Positions 1 to 9,426 are shown, numbered from the stretch's first letter. The stretch: DNA of 64,000 bases from Enterovibrio norvegicus DSM 15893 (GCF_900115495.1 NZ_FOWR01000001.1:107669-171668), one strand, 5' to 3'. The notes: generated by a model not told the origin, from the sequence alone. Made by a program: numbers and translations.

Positions 1-208
1 CAGATAAACCATGATTGCTCGTTATCATATAAACCTCTGTGTTTGATGGTCGAAAAGAGAAAGGAAAAAACGTTTTCGTCTGATTAGTTAAACAGAGAGG
101 TGGCATATTGCTATCTATACTCCTTGAAAATTTGATTCTCTGCGCATTTGTTACGGTGTCGCAGAGGGCGAATAAGCCCTTTTAGAAAACACTATGTAGG
201 AGATAGGG

Positions 209-1003
209 ATGTTTGTATTGCGCTGCTCTTTTGTGATGGCACTCAGTGCCAGCCTTGTATCTCTTCATGCCGTCGCAAGCATTGAAGATTTGACGGCTCA
301 CCGAGATAACTATTTTCTCCCTTTCTACAAAGAGCAAAAGGTGAACCAAGCACGTTTTGAGGCGCTAAATCCGAACGATACGCCTGCCAAAGACACCTTC
401 ATTCAATTCCAAATCAGTTTGAAATACCGCTTGCTTGACCTTGATAATGAGGGAGACAGCGGAAGAGGTGGCGACGGACTGTATGTCGCGTACACCCAAC
501 GTTCCAACTGGGAGGCCTATGATTCTTCAGCTTACTTTCGGGATTCCGACTACAACCCAGAATTGTTCTACCGACTGACCTTTGAAAACTGGCAGACATC
601 CATTGGTTTTGAGCATCAATCAAATGGCGCGGGCGGCGATATCGAAGTGAGTTGGAACCGTGCATACATTGACGTTCAGTATGATTTTGAGCACGGTTTT
701 GTTCGCTTCAAACCGTGGGCGCGGGTTGGTAGTGTGGACTACAACCCCGACATAGATGAATTTCTTGGCTATGGCGAAGTCGAACTTGGCTGGTTGCCGA
801 CACAAAATAATGAAATCAAATTGCTAGCGAGGAATGTTTTTACCCAGGACTTTGAGCGTGGTTACTACAACTTAAGCTGGAATTTCCCCATTTATCAGGG
901 GTTAAGAGGGTATGTGAAAGCGGAGACAGGATACGGTTTGACGATTTCAAATTACAATTTCAGGGATTCTGCGTATGGCCTGGGAGTTGCGTTTGATCTC
1001 TAG
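209..1003 (+). CDS. pldA: Outer-membrane phospholipase A (OmpPLA)
   Basis: This is a 264-residue outer-membrane beta-barrel lipase that hydrolyses phospholipids misplaced in the outer leaflet. Residues 1-24 form a signal peptide ending in HAVAS. The catalytic residues are visible as His136 and Ser138 in FEHQSNG and Asn150 in SWNR; their spacing equals that of His142, Ser144 and Asn156 of the E. coli enzyme. An N-terminal HRDNYFLPFY stretch and aromatic alternating strands also fit the family. The ATG at 209 follows a GGAGATAGGG ribosome binding site. The gene is monocistronic, closed by the terminator at 1029-1056, and has no evident functional link to the downstream T6SS. Confidence 0.93.
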   Translation: MFVLRCSFVMALSASLVSLHAVASIEDLTAHRDNYFLPFYKEQKVNQARFEALNPNDTPAKDTFIQFQISLKYRLLDLDNEGDSGRGGDGLYVAYTQRSNWEAYDSSAYFRDSDYNPELFYRLTFENWQTSIGFEHQSNGAGGDIEVSWNRAYIDVQYDFEHGFVRFKPWARVGSVDYNPDIDEFLGYGEVELGWLPTQNNEIKLLARNVFTQDFERGYYNLSWNFPIYQGLRGYVKAETGYGLTISNYNFRDSAYGLGVAFDL

Positions 1004-1028
1004 TTTTACCTGCTGTTAAGCCAAGAAA

Positions 1029-1056
1029 AATGCCCTCCGAAGAGGGCATTTTTTTT
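1029..1056 (+). terminator. Rho-independent terminator of pldA, bidirectional-looking
   Basis: A perfect 9-bp stem, AATGCCCTC (1029-1037) with GAGGGCATT (1042-1050), closes a CGAA tetraloop and runs into eight T residues. The A-run on the other side means it would also stop transcription arriving on the minus strand, where a gene remnant ends 24 bases away. Confidence 0.9.
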
Positions 1057-1079
1057 CTAAACCAACACTGAACTAACGC

Positions 1080-1214
1080 TTAGAAATACGATGGCGCAGT
1101 AAACACCGTCACGCTATTGATAGCGAGTGGGTTACGCGTTGGTTTTGGCAAGTTGAGTGCAGCAACGGCCTTTTTACCTTCTGACGTTATACCGCCTGTG
1201 TACTTTGGTGTTTG
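1080..1214 (-). pseudogene. Remnant of a 3' gene end
   Basis: On the minus strand an open frame of 44 codons ends in TAA at 1080-1082, just before the bidirectional terminator. It reads ...KYTGGITSEGKKAVAALNL... and ends TVFTAPSYF. There is an in-frame stop at 1215-1217 and no start codon, so it looks like the surviving C-terminal end of a deleted gene. I do not recognise the family. The alternative is a chance open frame; the terminator at its 3' end and the codon content argue mildly for a real remnant. Confidence 0.35.
1145..1161 (+). promoter_or_regulatory. Possible sigma-54 -24/-12 element
   Basis: The sequence TTGGCAAGTTGAGTGCA matches the TTGGCACG-N4-TTGCA consensus, with the invariant GG and GC ten bases apart and only two other mismatches. 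The T6SS operon encodes a sigma-54 activator (VasH), which makes the match interesting. Against it, the site lies inside the gene remnant and more than 1 kb upstream of tssB, so it may be chance. Confidence 0.25.
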
Positions 1215-2064
1215 TTAAATTGAAATAAGAGGTTGTCACCTTGTACGGGTGATGATTTTCTGTTTCTTTTTGGTGTGTTAGTCAGTGTCGGAGTGAGCGT
1301 GTTTAGTGTGAGAGCTTCGGTGTGAGAGTCGATGCTTTGGCAGAAGAAGGATATGAAATGACAACCGAGCTTTGTTAAACAATATCAATAGTTGTTACTA
1401 GTATCAAAATCAGAAGGTATGCCATTTGGTCATTACATGAATTGACGTTGATATCGTTGTTTTATTTTCGCTAAAAATGGATATTTACTAAATTGTCTAT
1501 AGATAAATATGTTATTTAATTGTTTTCCCTATCTTCATTTTAAGTGCTGTGTTTCATAAATAATAAAGCGCGACTGAGGTCAGAGTTTTATATTTTACGA
1601 CTATAATTTAGTACATTTGATCTTGTAGCGCATCGTATTCTTGACTCATTATAAGGCCGTGGTCTGATTGGGTGTGTTAGCTTACTTTTCATTGTTTCTC
1701 TCAGACTGATAAAAAATAATTAGAAAATTGATGGTGCACAGTGTCTGTGTTCCAAACAGAGCATCAAAAAGATGCCATTGTAGTATTTTTAAGTTTTTCA
1801 GGTTGGCAAGGTTCTTAGGTGGTATCCATTAAAGTTCATTTATAACAATGAGTTGCGATTTCGCTCTCATGCATGTAGTTGTTGGTCGTCGTTCTTTTTG
1901 AGATGCTCGATGAATTAGTGCTTTTTGTTTGCACCTACTGTTAAAAGTGAACAACCCCCCTTTTATATCCCTCTGCTTGCATATGCTAAAGCCTTTTTAT
2001 GTTTCTAAGGTTTAGTTTCACTAATTCTTGATTTAGGCAATGTGAAGTTATCTTCGTCCTTGTA

Positions 2065-2093
2065 TTGACTTTTTTGTTTGTTAAAAATGTAAG
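2065..2093 (+). promoter_or_regulatory. Possible sigma-70 promoter of the T6SS operon
   Basis: TTGACT (2065-2070) and TGTAAG (2088-2093) are separated by 17 bases, about 130 bases upstream of tssB. The -35 matches at five of six positions and the -10 at four of six. The -10 lies within a perfect 8-bp inverted repeat (2083-2101), which could be an operator. Confidence 0.3.
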
Positions 2094-2224
2094 ACATTTT
2101 TCCTTTTTAATACATGAAGTCTTTATTTGGTCTGGATATTTATTTTGTGATTAATGACTCAACTGACAAGTCGAATCATCCTCACCACCCGGTGATATTT
2201 CTCTAGAAAAAGGAGAGCGAAAAA

Positions 2225-2737
2225 ATGGCGAAAGAGGGAAGTGTAGCGCCTAAAGAGCGTATTAATATTAAATACGTTCCAGCCACAGGCGATGCCCAAG
2301 CGGAAATCGAACTTCCGTTGAAACTCGTAGTTCTTGGCGACTTTAAAGGTCACCCAGAAGACACCTCTATCGAAGAGCGCGAAGCGGTCTCGGTAGACAA
2401 AAACAACTTCACATCGGTCATGCGCGAAAGTGACCTTTCAGTTTCGACGTCAGTGCCGAATGTGATGACTGAAGAGGAAGGTCAAGAGCTTCCTGTTGAA
2501 CTTTCATTCAAATCTCTGGCTGATTTCTCACCAGACTCCATTGCCAGCCAAGTGCCTGAGCTCAACAAGCTTGTTGAACTTCGTGAAGCACTCGTGGCGC
2601 TAAAAGGCCCACTAGGCAATATCCCAGCCTTCCGTGCTCGTCTACAGGAGCTTCTCGCTTCTGAAGATTCTCGCGAGAAACTTCTTGCTGAACTCGATCT
2701 CGTGGGGGCTGAAGAGCAACCCGCAGACGACGCATAA
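2225..2737 (+). CDS. tssB: T6SS contractile sheath small subunit TssB (VipA)
   Basis: This 170-residue protein is the small subunit of the cytoplasmic contractile sheath and pairs with TssC. The N-terminal region APKERINIKYVP followed by ELPLKLVVLGDFKG is characteristic of the VipA/TssB family, and the length is typical. The ATG at 2225 follows AAAGGAGAGCG. It is the first gene of a 15-gene operon and lies 30 bases before tssC. The order tssB-tssC-tssE that follows confirms the assignment. Confidence 0.96.
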   Translation: MAKEGSVAPKERINIKYVPATGDAQAEIELPLKLVVLGDFKGHPEDTSIEEREAVSVDKNNFTSVMRESDLSVSTSVPNVMTEEEGQELPVELSFKSLADFSPDSIASQVPELNKLVELREALVALKGPLGNIPAFRARLQELLASEDSREKLLAELDLVGAEEQPADDA

Positions 2738-2767
2738 CCCACGAAGAAAGAGAAAAGGATTTTGTTA

Positions 2768-4243
2768 ATGTCCGTAACAGAGAAAGCGCCCGAAAGCGCG
2801 GACTACGCTACTGGTAGTCTGCTCGACGACATCATGGCGCAAACCCGCATGGCTCCGAGCGAAGAAGGCTATGACATTGCCAAGAAAGGCGTGGCAGCTT
2901 TCATCGAAAACCTTATCGGTTCTGACCAAGATCAAGAGCCAGTAAACAAAGCATTGGTTGACCAAATGCTGGTTGAGCTGGACAAAAAAATCAGCTCACA
3001 GATGGATGAAATTCTTCACAGCGCGCCTGTGCAAGAAATGGAATCGTCTTGGCGTGGTCTGAAGCTGCTTGTTGACCGCACTGATTTCCGTGAAAACATC
3101 AAAGTCGAAGTGCTTCATGCAACCAAGCAAGAGCTTCTTGACGACTTCGAATTTGCGCCGGAAACGACCCAAGCGGGTCTTTACAAGCACGTTTATTCTG
3201 CTGGCTATGGTCAGTTTGGTGGCGAGCCTGTTGGCGCGCTAGTCGGTAACTACGCATTCACACCGTCTACCCCTGACATGAAGCTTCTTCAGTATGTTGG
3301 TGCGGTAGGTGCAATGGCTCACGCGCCGTTCCTTTCATCGGTTGCGCCAGAGTTCTTCGGTATCGATTCATTCGAAGAGTTGCCAAACCTGAAAGACGTT
3401 GCTGCAACGTTCGAAAGCCCGCGTTACACCAAGTGGCGTGCGCTGCGTGAATCAGAAGATGCACGTTACCTCGGTTTGACTGCTCCGCGTTTCCTACTGC
3501 GCGTACCTTACGATCCAGTAGAAAACCCAATCACGTCATTCAATTACCGTGAAAACGTGAGCGAATCACACGAAAGCTACCTATGGGGTAACACTGCGTT
3601 TGCCTTGGCGTCTCGTTTGACTGAAAGCTTCGCGAAGTACCGCTGGTGTCCGAACATTATCGGTCCTCAAAGCGGTGGTGCGATTGAAGATTTGCCTGTT
3701 CACCTGTTCGAATCTTTGGGAGCGCTACAAGCGAAAATCCCAACGGAAGTGCTGATCACTGACCGTAAAGAATTCGAATTGGCGGAAGAAGGCTTCATCT
3801 CGTTGACCATGCGTAAAGGCAGTGACAACGCAGCATTCTTCTCTGCAAATTCTATTCAAAAGCCAAAAGTGTTCCCGAACACCAAAGAAGGCAAAGAAGC
3901 GGAAACCAACTACAAGTTGGGTACGCAATTGCCTTATATGATGATCATCAACCGTTTGGCGCACTACATCAAAGTGCTGCAGCGTGAGCAGATCGGTTCT
4001 TGGAAAGAGCGTCAAGATCTCGAGCGCGAGCTGAACACGTGGATCCGTCAGTATGTTGCTGATCAGGAGAACCCGCCGGCAGAAGTTCGTAGCCGTCGTC
4101 CACTTCGCGCAGCGAAGGTTGAAGTGAGTGATGTTGAGGGTGATCCAGGTTGGTACCAGGTGTCACTAGCAGTACGTCCACACTTCAAGTACATGGGTGC
4201 CAACTTTGAGTTGTCACTGGTAGGGCGTTTGGACCAGGCCTAA
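2768..4243 (+). CDS. tssC: T6SS contractile sheath large subunit TssC (VipB)
   Basis: The 491-residue large sheath subunit forms the six-start helical sheath with TssB; contraction drives the inner Hcp tube out of the cell. Family signatures include SSWRGLKLLVDRTDF near residue 100 and the C-terminal RPHFKYMGANFELSLVGRL. The ATG at 2768 is preferred because a GAGAAAAGGA ribosome binding site lies about ten bases upstream; a TTG two codons earlier is less likely. The next gene, tssE, starts three bases after the stop codon. Confidence 0.96.
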   Translation: MSVTEKAPESADYATGSLLDDIMAQTRMAPSEEGYDIAKKGVAAFIENLIGSDQDQEPVNKALVDQMLVELDKKISSQMDEILHSAPVQEMESSWRGLKLLVDRTDFRENIKVEVLHATKQELLDDFEFAPETTQAGLYKHVYSAGYGQFGGEPVGALVGNYAFTPSTPDMKLLQYVGAVGAMAHAPFLSSVAPEFFGIDSFEELPNLKDVAATFESPRYTKWRALRESEDARYLGLTAPRFLLRVPYDPVENPITSFNYRENVSESHESYLWGNTAFALASRLTESFAKYRWCPNIIGPQSGGAIEDLPVHLFESLGALQAKIPTEVLITDRKEFELAEEGFISLTMRKGSDNAAFFSANSIQKPKVFPNTKEGKEAETNYKLGTQLPYMMIINRLAHYIKVLQREQIGSWKERQDLERELNTWIRQYVADQENPPAEVRSRRPLRAAKVEVSDVEGDPGWYQVSLAVRPHFKYMGANFELSLVGRLDQA

Positions 4244-4246
4244 TAG

Positions 4247-4684
4247 ATGGCACTTCCTGACGCAGAAGACAGTGCGTATGGCGTCAGTTTCTTCCAACGG
4301 TTAGAAGCTGACGCGCCAAAACGCTCTGTGACACAAGGGCCCGATCCGGCCGACGTGTTTGAGTCGTTGAAACACAATGTGTCGAACCTGCTTAACGCGC
4401 GCATTGGGGAATCCCTCAGTGCGCCCGAATTAGGCCTTATCGACTTCAACGATGCATCGCTAAGTTCTCACGATCTTGCTGTGCAAATCCGTCGTGCAAT
4501 CCGGCATTGCTTGCAAACCTATGAACCCCGTCTCAAGAACATGGACATCATTGTTCAGCCTGATAACGGGTCACCGCTTAACTTGCGGTTTCAGATCGTC
4601 GCGTCGGTCAATGTGGGTGCGCTTCACCGCAAATTCCAGATTGATCTGCTTTTAGATAGCAATCGAAAATACAGAGTCGTATAA
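4247..4684 (+). CDS. tssE: T6SS baseplate wedge protein TssE (gp25-like)
   Basis: This 145-residue protein of the gp25 lysozyme-like fold family (without lysozyme activity) is part of the baseplate wedge and connects it to the sheath. The region FESLKHNVSNLLNARIG, followed by GLIDFND and then VQIRRAIRHCLQTYEPRL, is the typical gp25 pattern. The start lies three bases after tssC and the stop codon directly abuts the GTG start of tssF, which implies translational coupling. Confidence 0.93.
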   Translation: MALPDAEDSAYGVSFFQRLEADAPKRSVTQGPDPADVFESLKHNVSNLLNARIGESLSAPELGLIDFNDASLSSHDLAVQIRRAIRHCLQTYEPRLKNMDIIVQPDNGSPLNLRFQIVASVNVGALHRKFQIDLLLDSNRKYRVV

Positions 4685-6451
4685 GTGTCAAGGAATCGAT
4701 ATTTCAGGGATGAGCTTGCTTTCCTAAGAGAGCAGGGACTCGAGTTTACGGAAGTCTATCCGCAGCTTGCCCGTTTTTTAAACAGTCGAAACACAGACCC
4801 GGATGTCGAGCGTTTGCTTGAGGGTTTTGCGTTTCTGACGGGACGGCTTCGCGAAAAAGTGGAAGACGAGTTCCCTGAGCTGACGCACTCCATCATTAAC
4901 ATGCTGTGGCCGAATTATCTTCGTCCTGTGCCCAGCATCAGCATCGTTCAGTTCTCGCCTGACGAAAAGGCGATCACCTACGGGCAAACGGTAGAAAAAG
5001 GCACGCAGCTTGATGCGAACCCTGTCTTTGGTACGGTTTGTCATTTCAGGACCTGTCGCGACACTGAGGTATACCCGCTGCGTCGCAATGGTGTGAGCAC
5101 CGTGCACACTCGCGAAGCGTCGTTGGTTGATGTCGATATGACGATTCTGGGCGATCAAAGTGCCGGTCAAATCGGCTTAAAATCGTTACGCTTTTTCTTA
5201 GGTGGTGAAACCTACAGCGCAGAGATGTTGTATCTCTGGTTGAGTCACTACCTTGATAAAGTCGAAATACTGGTCGGTGACCACGTCGTTACCCTACCAA
5301 AAAACAGTTTCCGTGCCGTGGGCTTCGAATCTGAAGACGCCATTCTTCCTTACCCGAAAAACGTCTATGAAGGCTATCGCATTCTTCAGGAGTATCTGTC
5401 ATTTCCTGAAGCCTTCTTGTTCTTTGAGGTGAAGGATTTAGGTAAGTATATTCCGCCGACAGCAACGGGTGATTTCACGTTGCGCTTTAGCTTCTCTAAG
5501 ACGCTGCCACCGGATGTGCGTGTAAAAGATGACAGCTTTGAGCTGTATTGTGTACCGGTTATCAATCTCTTTACCCATGATGCAGACCCCATTGATCTCA
5601 CAGGGAAAAGCACCGAATACAAAGTCACCCCATCCAGCCGTTATGCCTCACATTATGAGGTGTTCTGTGTCGATCAAGTGCAAGGGTGGCAAGAAAACAA
5701 TGTTGGGCGCATTCGTGGGCAAATAAGAAATTACACCCCATTTGAGAGCTTCCAGCATGAAATCGAACGCGCGAGAGATCGTAAAGCGTTGTATTACCGC
5801 GTACGCGTTCGAGACAGTATTCACAGTGATGGGTTTGATCACCACATTTCATTTGTGCGCAGCGATGAAACCGAGTGTACGGGCTTCAGCGAAGCGATAT
5901 CGCTCTCGCTGACTTGTACGAACCGCCAGCTCCCACTAGAGCTTGGTAAAGGTGACATTTGTGTGCCGACAGACACCTCACCTGCGTATGCCAAGTTCGC
6001 TAATTTGACCGAGCCGACGGCGCCAATGCGCCCAATGCTTGATGGCACCTTGCTTTGGACGTTGATTTCCAACCTATCGCTTAACTACCTGTCGTTGTTA
6101 TCCAAAGATGCGTTGTCGTCAGTGCTTCGCGCATACGATTTTCGCGCCTTGGTGGATCGCCAGGCTGAGCGTGTTTCGCGTCATCGATTAGACGGGATTG
6201 TCGATATTCAATCGGCACCGATTGAAAAACTGATCCGAGGGCTACCGGTGCGTGGATTACGCTCCGAAATCACCTTGGCGCAATCCGCGTTTGGCTCCGA
6301 AGGCGAGCTTTACATTTTTGGCACAGTGTTAAGTCGATTCTTCTCGCTGTACGCCAGCATCAATTCGTTTCACGAGCTTGTCGTGATCAACGCAGATAAC
6401 CAGGAAAGGTACACATGGGGTATTCAGAACGGTCAGCAACCTCTGATCTAG
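4685..6451 (+). CDS. tssF: T6SS baseplate wedge protein TssF (VasA)
   Basis: This is a 588-residue baseplate wedge protein, the usual length for TssF. The opening RYFRDELAFLREQGLEFTEVYPQLARFL followed by DPDVERLLEGFAFLTGRLREKVEDEFPELT is diagnostic, described here in parts as the RDELAFLREQG and DPDVERLLEGFAFL motifs. It works with TssE, TssG and TssK to build the platform on which tail assembly starts. The start codon is GTG, directly after the tssE stop. The 3' end overlaps tssG by 37 bases. Confidence 0.95.
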   Translation: MSRNRYFRDELAFLREQGLEFTEVYPQLARFLNSRNTDPDVERLLEGFAFLTGRLREKVEDEFPELTHSIINMLWPNYLRPVPSISIVQFSPDEKAITYGQTVEKGTQLDANPVFGTVCHFRTCRDTEVYPLRRNGVSTVHTREASLVDVDMTILGDQSAGQIGLKSLRFFLGGETYSAEMLYLWLSHYLDKVEILVGDHVVTLPKNSFRAVGFESEDAILPYPKNVYEGYRILQEYLSFPEAFLFFEVKDLGKYIPPTATGDFTLRFSFSKTLPPDVRVKDDSFELYCVPVINLFTHDADPIDLTGKSTEYKVTPSSRYASHYEVFCVDQVQGWQENNVGRIRGQIRNYTPFESFQHEIERARDRKALYYRVRVRDSIHSDGFDHHISFVRSDETECTGFSEAISLSLTCTNRQLPLELGKGDICVPTDTSPAYAKFANLTEPTAPMRPMLDGTLLWTLISNLSLNYLSLLSKDALSSVLRAYDFRALVDRQAERVSRHRLDGIVDIQSAPIEKLIRGLPVRGLRSEITLAQSAFGSEGELYIFGTVLSRFFSLYASINSFHELVVINADNQERYTWGIQNGQQPLI

Positions 6452-7470
6452 AGGGAACTGCGCCTCCCAATGTGCCGATGAAACCGGACGGCAGTGGAGG
6501 CGACAGCGTAACACCCGCGTTGCCTCGTGATGTGCGGGCATACAACTTTTATCAGTTGGTGGAGTTACTCCACCAAATCAAAGACGAAGACCCAGAAGGG
6601 GAATCGTCTGATTCGTCGAGCAAATTATTGTTCGCGTCAAACCCGAGCCTTGGTTTTGCATCAAGCGACGTAACTGCGCTGGATCACGTTGGGCTCGATA
6701 AGCTCCGTTTGGAGACCACCTTTTTCGGCATGAGCGGCGCGCAATCGCCGTTGCCGGGTTTCTTCTTAGAAGACATTTTGACGGAGGATGCGGAAACCGG
6801 GCTACGTAAGCCGTTTCTCGATTTCTTCAACCACCGACTGATTTCGCTGATTTACCAGATTTGGCGAAAGTATCGTTACTACATTCGCTTTCGCGAAGAT
6901 GCATCCGATGCCTTCTCAGCACAGCTGTTTGCGCTGGTGGGGTTGGCCGACGAAAACCTGCGCGGTGATACGCCAATCAACTGGTGCAAGATGCTGTCTT
7001 ACGCCGGCATGTTGGCAGGACGAAGCCGATCACCACAAGTGGTTTCAGGGATTGTTGCGCACTGTTTTGATTTAGAGGATGTCACGATTCGTCAATGGGA
7101 ATTGCGACATGTCGAGATTCCTGACGATCAGAAAATGTGCTTAGGACGCGCCAATGCAAGCATTGGTATGGACTCCGTGATTGGCGACAAAGTGGGCGAT
7201 CGCAGCGGGAAATTTGTGATTTGCATTAATGGGTTAACGCAAGAGAGATTCAAAGATTTCTTACCATCTGGCAAAGAGTATTTGCCGCTGTTGACCCTGG
7301 TGGAGTTCGTGCTGCGCGAGCAAATGGCGTTTGATTTGGAGTTAGGCCTTAAGCAAGCCGAAGCGCCACCGATGCAGTTGAGTTCATCCAATCCAGCCTC
7401 TCTAGGTTGGTCATCATTCACCGGAGAGGTGAAACACTCCCGTTTCGTGCGGATTCAGCTAAGGCAGTAG
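6415..7470 (+). CDS. tssG: T6SS baseplate wedge protein TssG (VasB)
   Basis: This 351-residue protein pairs with TssF in the baseplate wedge (two TssF to one TssG in known systems). Family features are YNFYQLVELLHQI near residue 45, the LETTFFGMSGAQSPLP segment and the LLSYAGMLAGRSRSP-type segment near residue 195. The ATG at 6415 is supported by AGGAAAGG six bases upstream, inside the tssF coding sequence; a downstream ATG at 6478 is a weaker alternative. The overlap with tssF indicates coupled translation. Confidence 0.93.
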   Translation: MGYSERSATSDLEGTAPPNVPMKPDGSGGDSVTPALPRDVRAYNFYQLVELLHQIKDEDPEGESSDSSSKLLFASNPSLGFASSDVTALDHVGLDKLRLETTFFGMSGAQSPLPGFFLEDILTEDAETGLRKPFLDFFNHRLISLIYQIWRKYRYYIRFREDASDAFSAQLFALVGLADENLRGDTPINWCKMLSYAGMLAGRSRSPQVVSGIVAHCFDLEDVTIRQWELRHVEIPDDQKMCLGRANASIGMDSVIGDKVGDRSGKFVICINGLTQERFKDFLPSGKEYLPLLTLVEFVLREQMAFDLELGLKQAEAPPMQLSSSNPASLGWSSFTGEVKHSRFVRIQLRQ

Positions 7471-7478
7471 AGGGAAGT

Positions 7479-8942
7479 ATGTCACAACAACTTACGGATG
7501 CTTCGGAAACGTCGTCAAAACAGCAAGTCTTGCTGGTGGTGACGAACACCCAATTCCTTGAAGCAGGCCTTTCCGCAAAACACACCTTCACCCATGAAGG
7601 CGGCTCAATTGGTGCCAGTGAAGCCGATGATTGGTATTTGCGAGACCGAGAAGGGCGAGTGTTTACCCATCACGCAGAGATTTTGTCGATTGATGGCGAA
7701 CTGTGTTTGCTCGACGTGCGCGGTGCTTGCTACATGAACGGCGCAACCATTCCTGTTGGTGGCGGTAAGCCCGTCAGGCTAAATGAAAATGATGTTGTCC
7801 TCATTGGCCCTTACAAAATCCGCATACACCTTGTGGAAGCGGGTCAAGAAGTGGTGAGCGGTCAACACGGCTTGGAACAAGTCTTCTTTAGCGAGCCTAA
7901 TGCCTTGGACATTGGTTCAGAAAAGAAACAGTCAGACAAAGAGCCACCAGAAGATGACGTGATTGATGATCCTTTGGCGGCGCTGGATGCCCTCACCGCG
8001 GCATCGCTTGAAACCTCGCCGTTGGACGATGAAATTGCCTCTTCATCCCCCGCGCAAGAGAAAGAAGATTACTTGCTGGCCCGAGACACGGAATGGCATG
8101 GAAGCGAAAAAACAGTGCATGCGGACAGCGAGTATGAAATGAGCTCCGCCATCACGTTGAAAAAATCATTAATGAATGAGGAATACCCGATGGATGACAA
8201 AACCCTAGAACGCCTGGAAGAAGAAGTCGGGCGAAATTTCTCGGAGAACACGAAAGGCGAAGCGAAATCAGACTACTCAAACAGCGACTATGCGGCTGGC
8301 GCGGGTGCTGATTACGGCACAAGCGGCGCTGCATTGCCTGATGATGCAAATCACCTAGTGGTCGGCCCAATTCTGCGCGGCCTCGGCGCGCAAGCGGGCA
8401 ACGCTGGCAACATGGCGGAAATGCAGGCGCTTTCTGAAGAAATGGGTGCGTCGCTGCAAGCCGCGATCCGTGGCCTTCTAGAGCTGCACACGCAAGTTGA
8501 AGAAAGCCGTTACGGCATGATGAACAAAAACCTTCAACCAATTGAAGACAACCCGCTGCGCCTTGGCCTTGATTATAAAAACACGGTTGAAACCATGTAT
8601 GACCGTCAACGCAGCGCCGTTCACCTGTCAGCGCCATCGGCAATCAGTGAAAGCTTGACCAATGTTCGTCACCACAATGAAGCGGTGCAAATTGCGACGA
8701 CAGAAGCGCTGACGCAAATCCTTCGCGCACTCTCGCCAGATGTATTGATGCGCCGCTTTAGTGCATACCGCCGTCCTGGCGAAACAACGCCAGAGTCTGC
8801 GGATGCATGGGCTTGGAACATGTACAAAAGCTACTACGGCGAATTGACGTCTGATCGTCAAAAAGGCTTTGAAAAACTGTTCTGGGAGATTTTTGACCAA
8901 GCCTACGACAGAAAACTCCGTGAGAAGCAATTGGAGGTCTAA
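7479..8942 (+). CDS. tagH: T6SS FHA-domain protein TagH/Fha (VasC)
   Basis: This 487-residue protein has an N-terminal forkhead-associated domain at about residues 15-110 (GGSIGASEADDWYL, then THHAEI, then FHA-like turns) and a T6SS-specific C-terminal domain from about residue 330. FHA domains bind phosphothreonine; in V. cholerae the equivalent gene is VCA0112. The middle, about residues 130-300, is acidic and low in complexity. No threonine kinase or phosphatase gene (PpkA/PppA) lies in the operon, so phospho-regulation, if any, must act in trans. The ATG at 7479 follows GAGGGAAG. Confidence 0.9.
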   Translation: MSQQLTDASETSSKQQVLLVVTNTQFLEAGLSAKHTFTHEGGSIGASEADDWYLRDREGRVFTHHAEILSIDGELCLLDVRGACYMNGATIPVGGGKPVRLNENDVVLIGPYKIRIHLVEAGQEVVSGQHGLEQVFFSEPNALDIGSEKKQSDKEPPEDDVIDDPLAALDALTAASLETSPLDDEIASSSPAQEKEDYLLARDTEWHGSEKTVHADSEYEMSSAITLKKSLMNEEYPMDDKTLERLEEEVGRNFSENTKGEAKSDYSNSDYAAGAGADYGTSGAALPDDANHLVVGPILRGLGAQAGNAGNMAEMQALSEEMGASLQAAIRGLLELHTQVEESRYGMMNKNLQPIEDNPLRLGLDYKNTVETMYDRQRSAVHLSAPSAISESLTNVRHHNEAVQIATTEALTQILRALSPDVLMRRFSAYRRPGETTPESADAWAWNMYKSYYGELTSDRQKGFEKLFWEIFDQAYDRKLREKQLEV

Positions 8943-8943
8943 C

Positions 8944-9423
8944 GTGATAGTCCGCCTGCTCTCGTGCTTTTTAGTGCTGCAACTGGCTGGTTGCGGGGTG
9001 TTTGGGGGTTCTGACGAACCTCAAGATCAGCCAACAACCGTCACCTTCAGTATGGTGGCTACCGAGCAAGTAAACCCAAACATTAGTGGTGATGCTACGC
9101 CTGTAGAGATTCAGGTGTTTGAGTTAGAAGACGACTCAATGTTCTTGTCTGGTGATTTCGAACAGCTTTCGGATGACGCCGAAGATGCACTAAAAAGTAA
9201 TTACATTGACCATCGCGACTATGTGTTGGTACCGGGACAATTCAAGTTCATCGATCCCTTTGAGATCGAAGAGGATACCCGCTACATCGCCATCATGGCG
9301 CGTTTTTCCGACCCTGATAACAGTGATTGGAAAAAGGTCATCAAGATCATTCCTGTGGGCAGGCAGTATCACTTGCTGATGCACCTCGACAAGAACGACG
9401 TACTACTCGACAAAGTGGAATAA
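8944..9423 (+). CDS. tssJ: T6SS outer-membrane lipoprotein TssJ (VasD)
   Basis: This 159-residue lipoprotein anchors the TssJLM trans-envelope complex to the outer membrane. A signal peptide ends in the lipobox LAGC, with Cys17 as the lipidated residue, followed by a TssJ beta-sandwich (IQVFELEDDSMFLSGDF near residue 57). The GTG start at 8944 is chosen because it gives a proper lipoprotein signal; a longer frame begins inside tagH and would spoil it. GGAGGTCTAAC supplies the ribosome binding site. Confidence 0.94.
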   Translation: MIVRLLSCFLVLQLAGCGVFGGSDEPQDQPTTVTFSMVATEQVNPNISGDATPVEIQVFELEDDSMFLSGDFEQLSDDAEDALKSNYIDHRDYVLVPGQFKFIDPFEIEEDTRYIAIMARFSDPDNSDWKKVIKIIPVGRQYHLLMHLDKNDVLLDKVE

Positions 9424-9426
9424 AGG

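Larger units (their letters stand above)
1057..2224. other. Long AT-rich intergenic region upstream of the T6SS operon
   Basis: Apart from the remnant at 1080-1214, I see no coding frame in this stretch. It is visibly richer in A and T than the genes on either side, as is common for leader regions silenced by H-NS-type proteins (inference). It holds a sigma-54-like motif at 1145-1161 and a sigma-70-like pair at 2065-2093, described separately. A small AT-rich inverted repeat (AAAAATGT, AAG, ACATTTTT at 2083-2101) overlaps the latter. Confidence 0.6.

Noticed and set aside
160-184. Short hairpin before pldA (AGGGC, GCCCT, T-run)
   Set aside because: The stem is only five bases and the T-run four, too weak to call a terminator.
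1804-1820. Second TTGGCA motif upstream of tssB
   Set aside because: The -12 half reads TTAGG instead of TTGC, so the invariant GC is absent.
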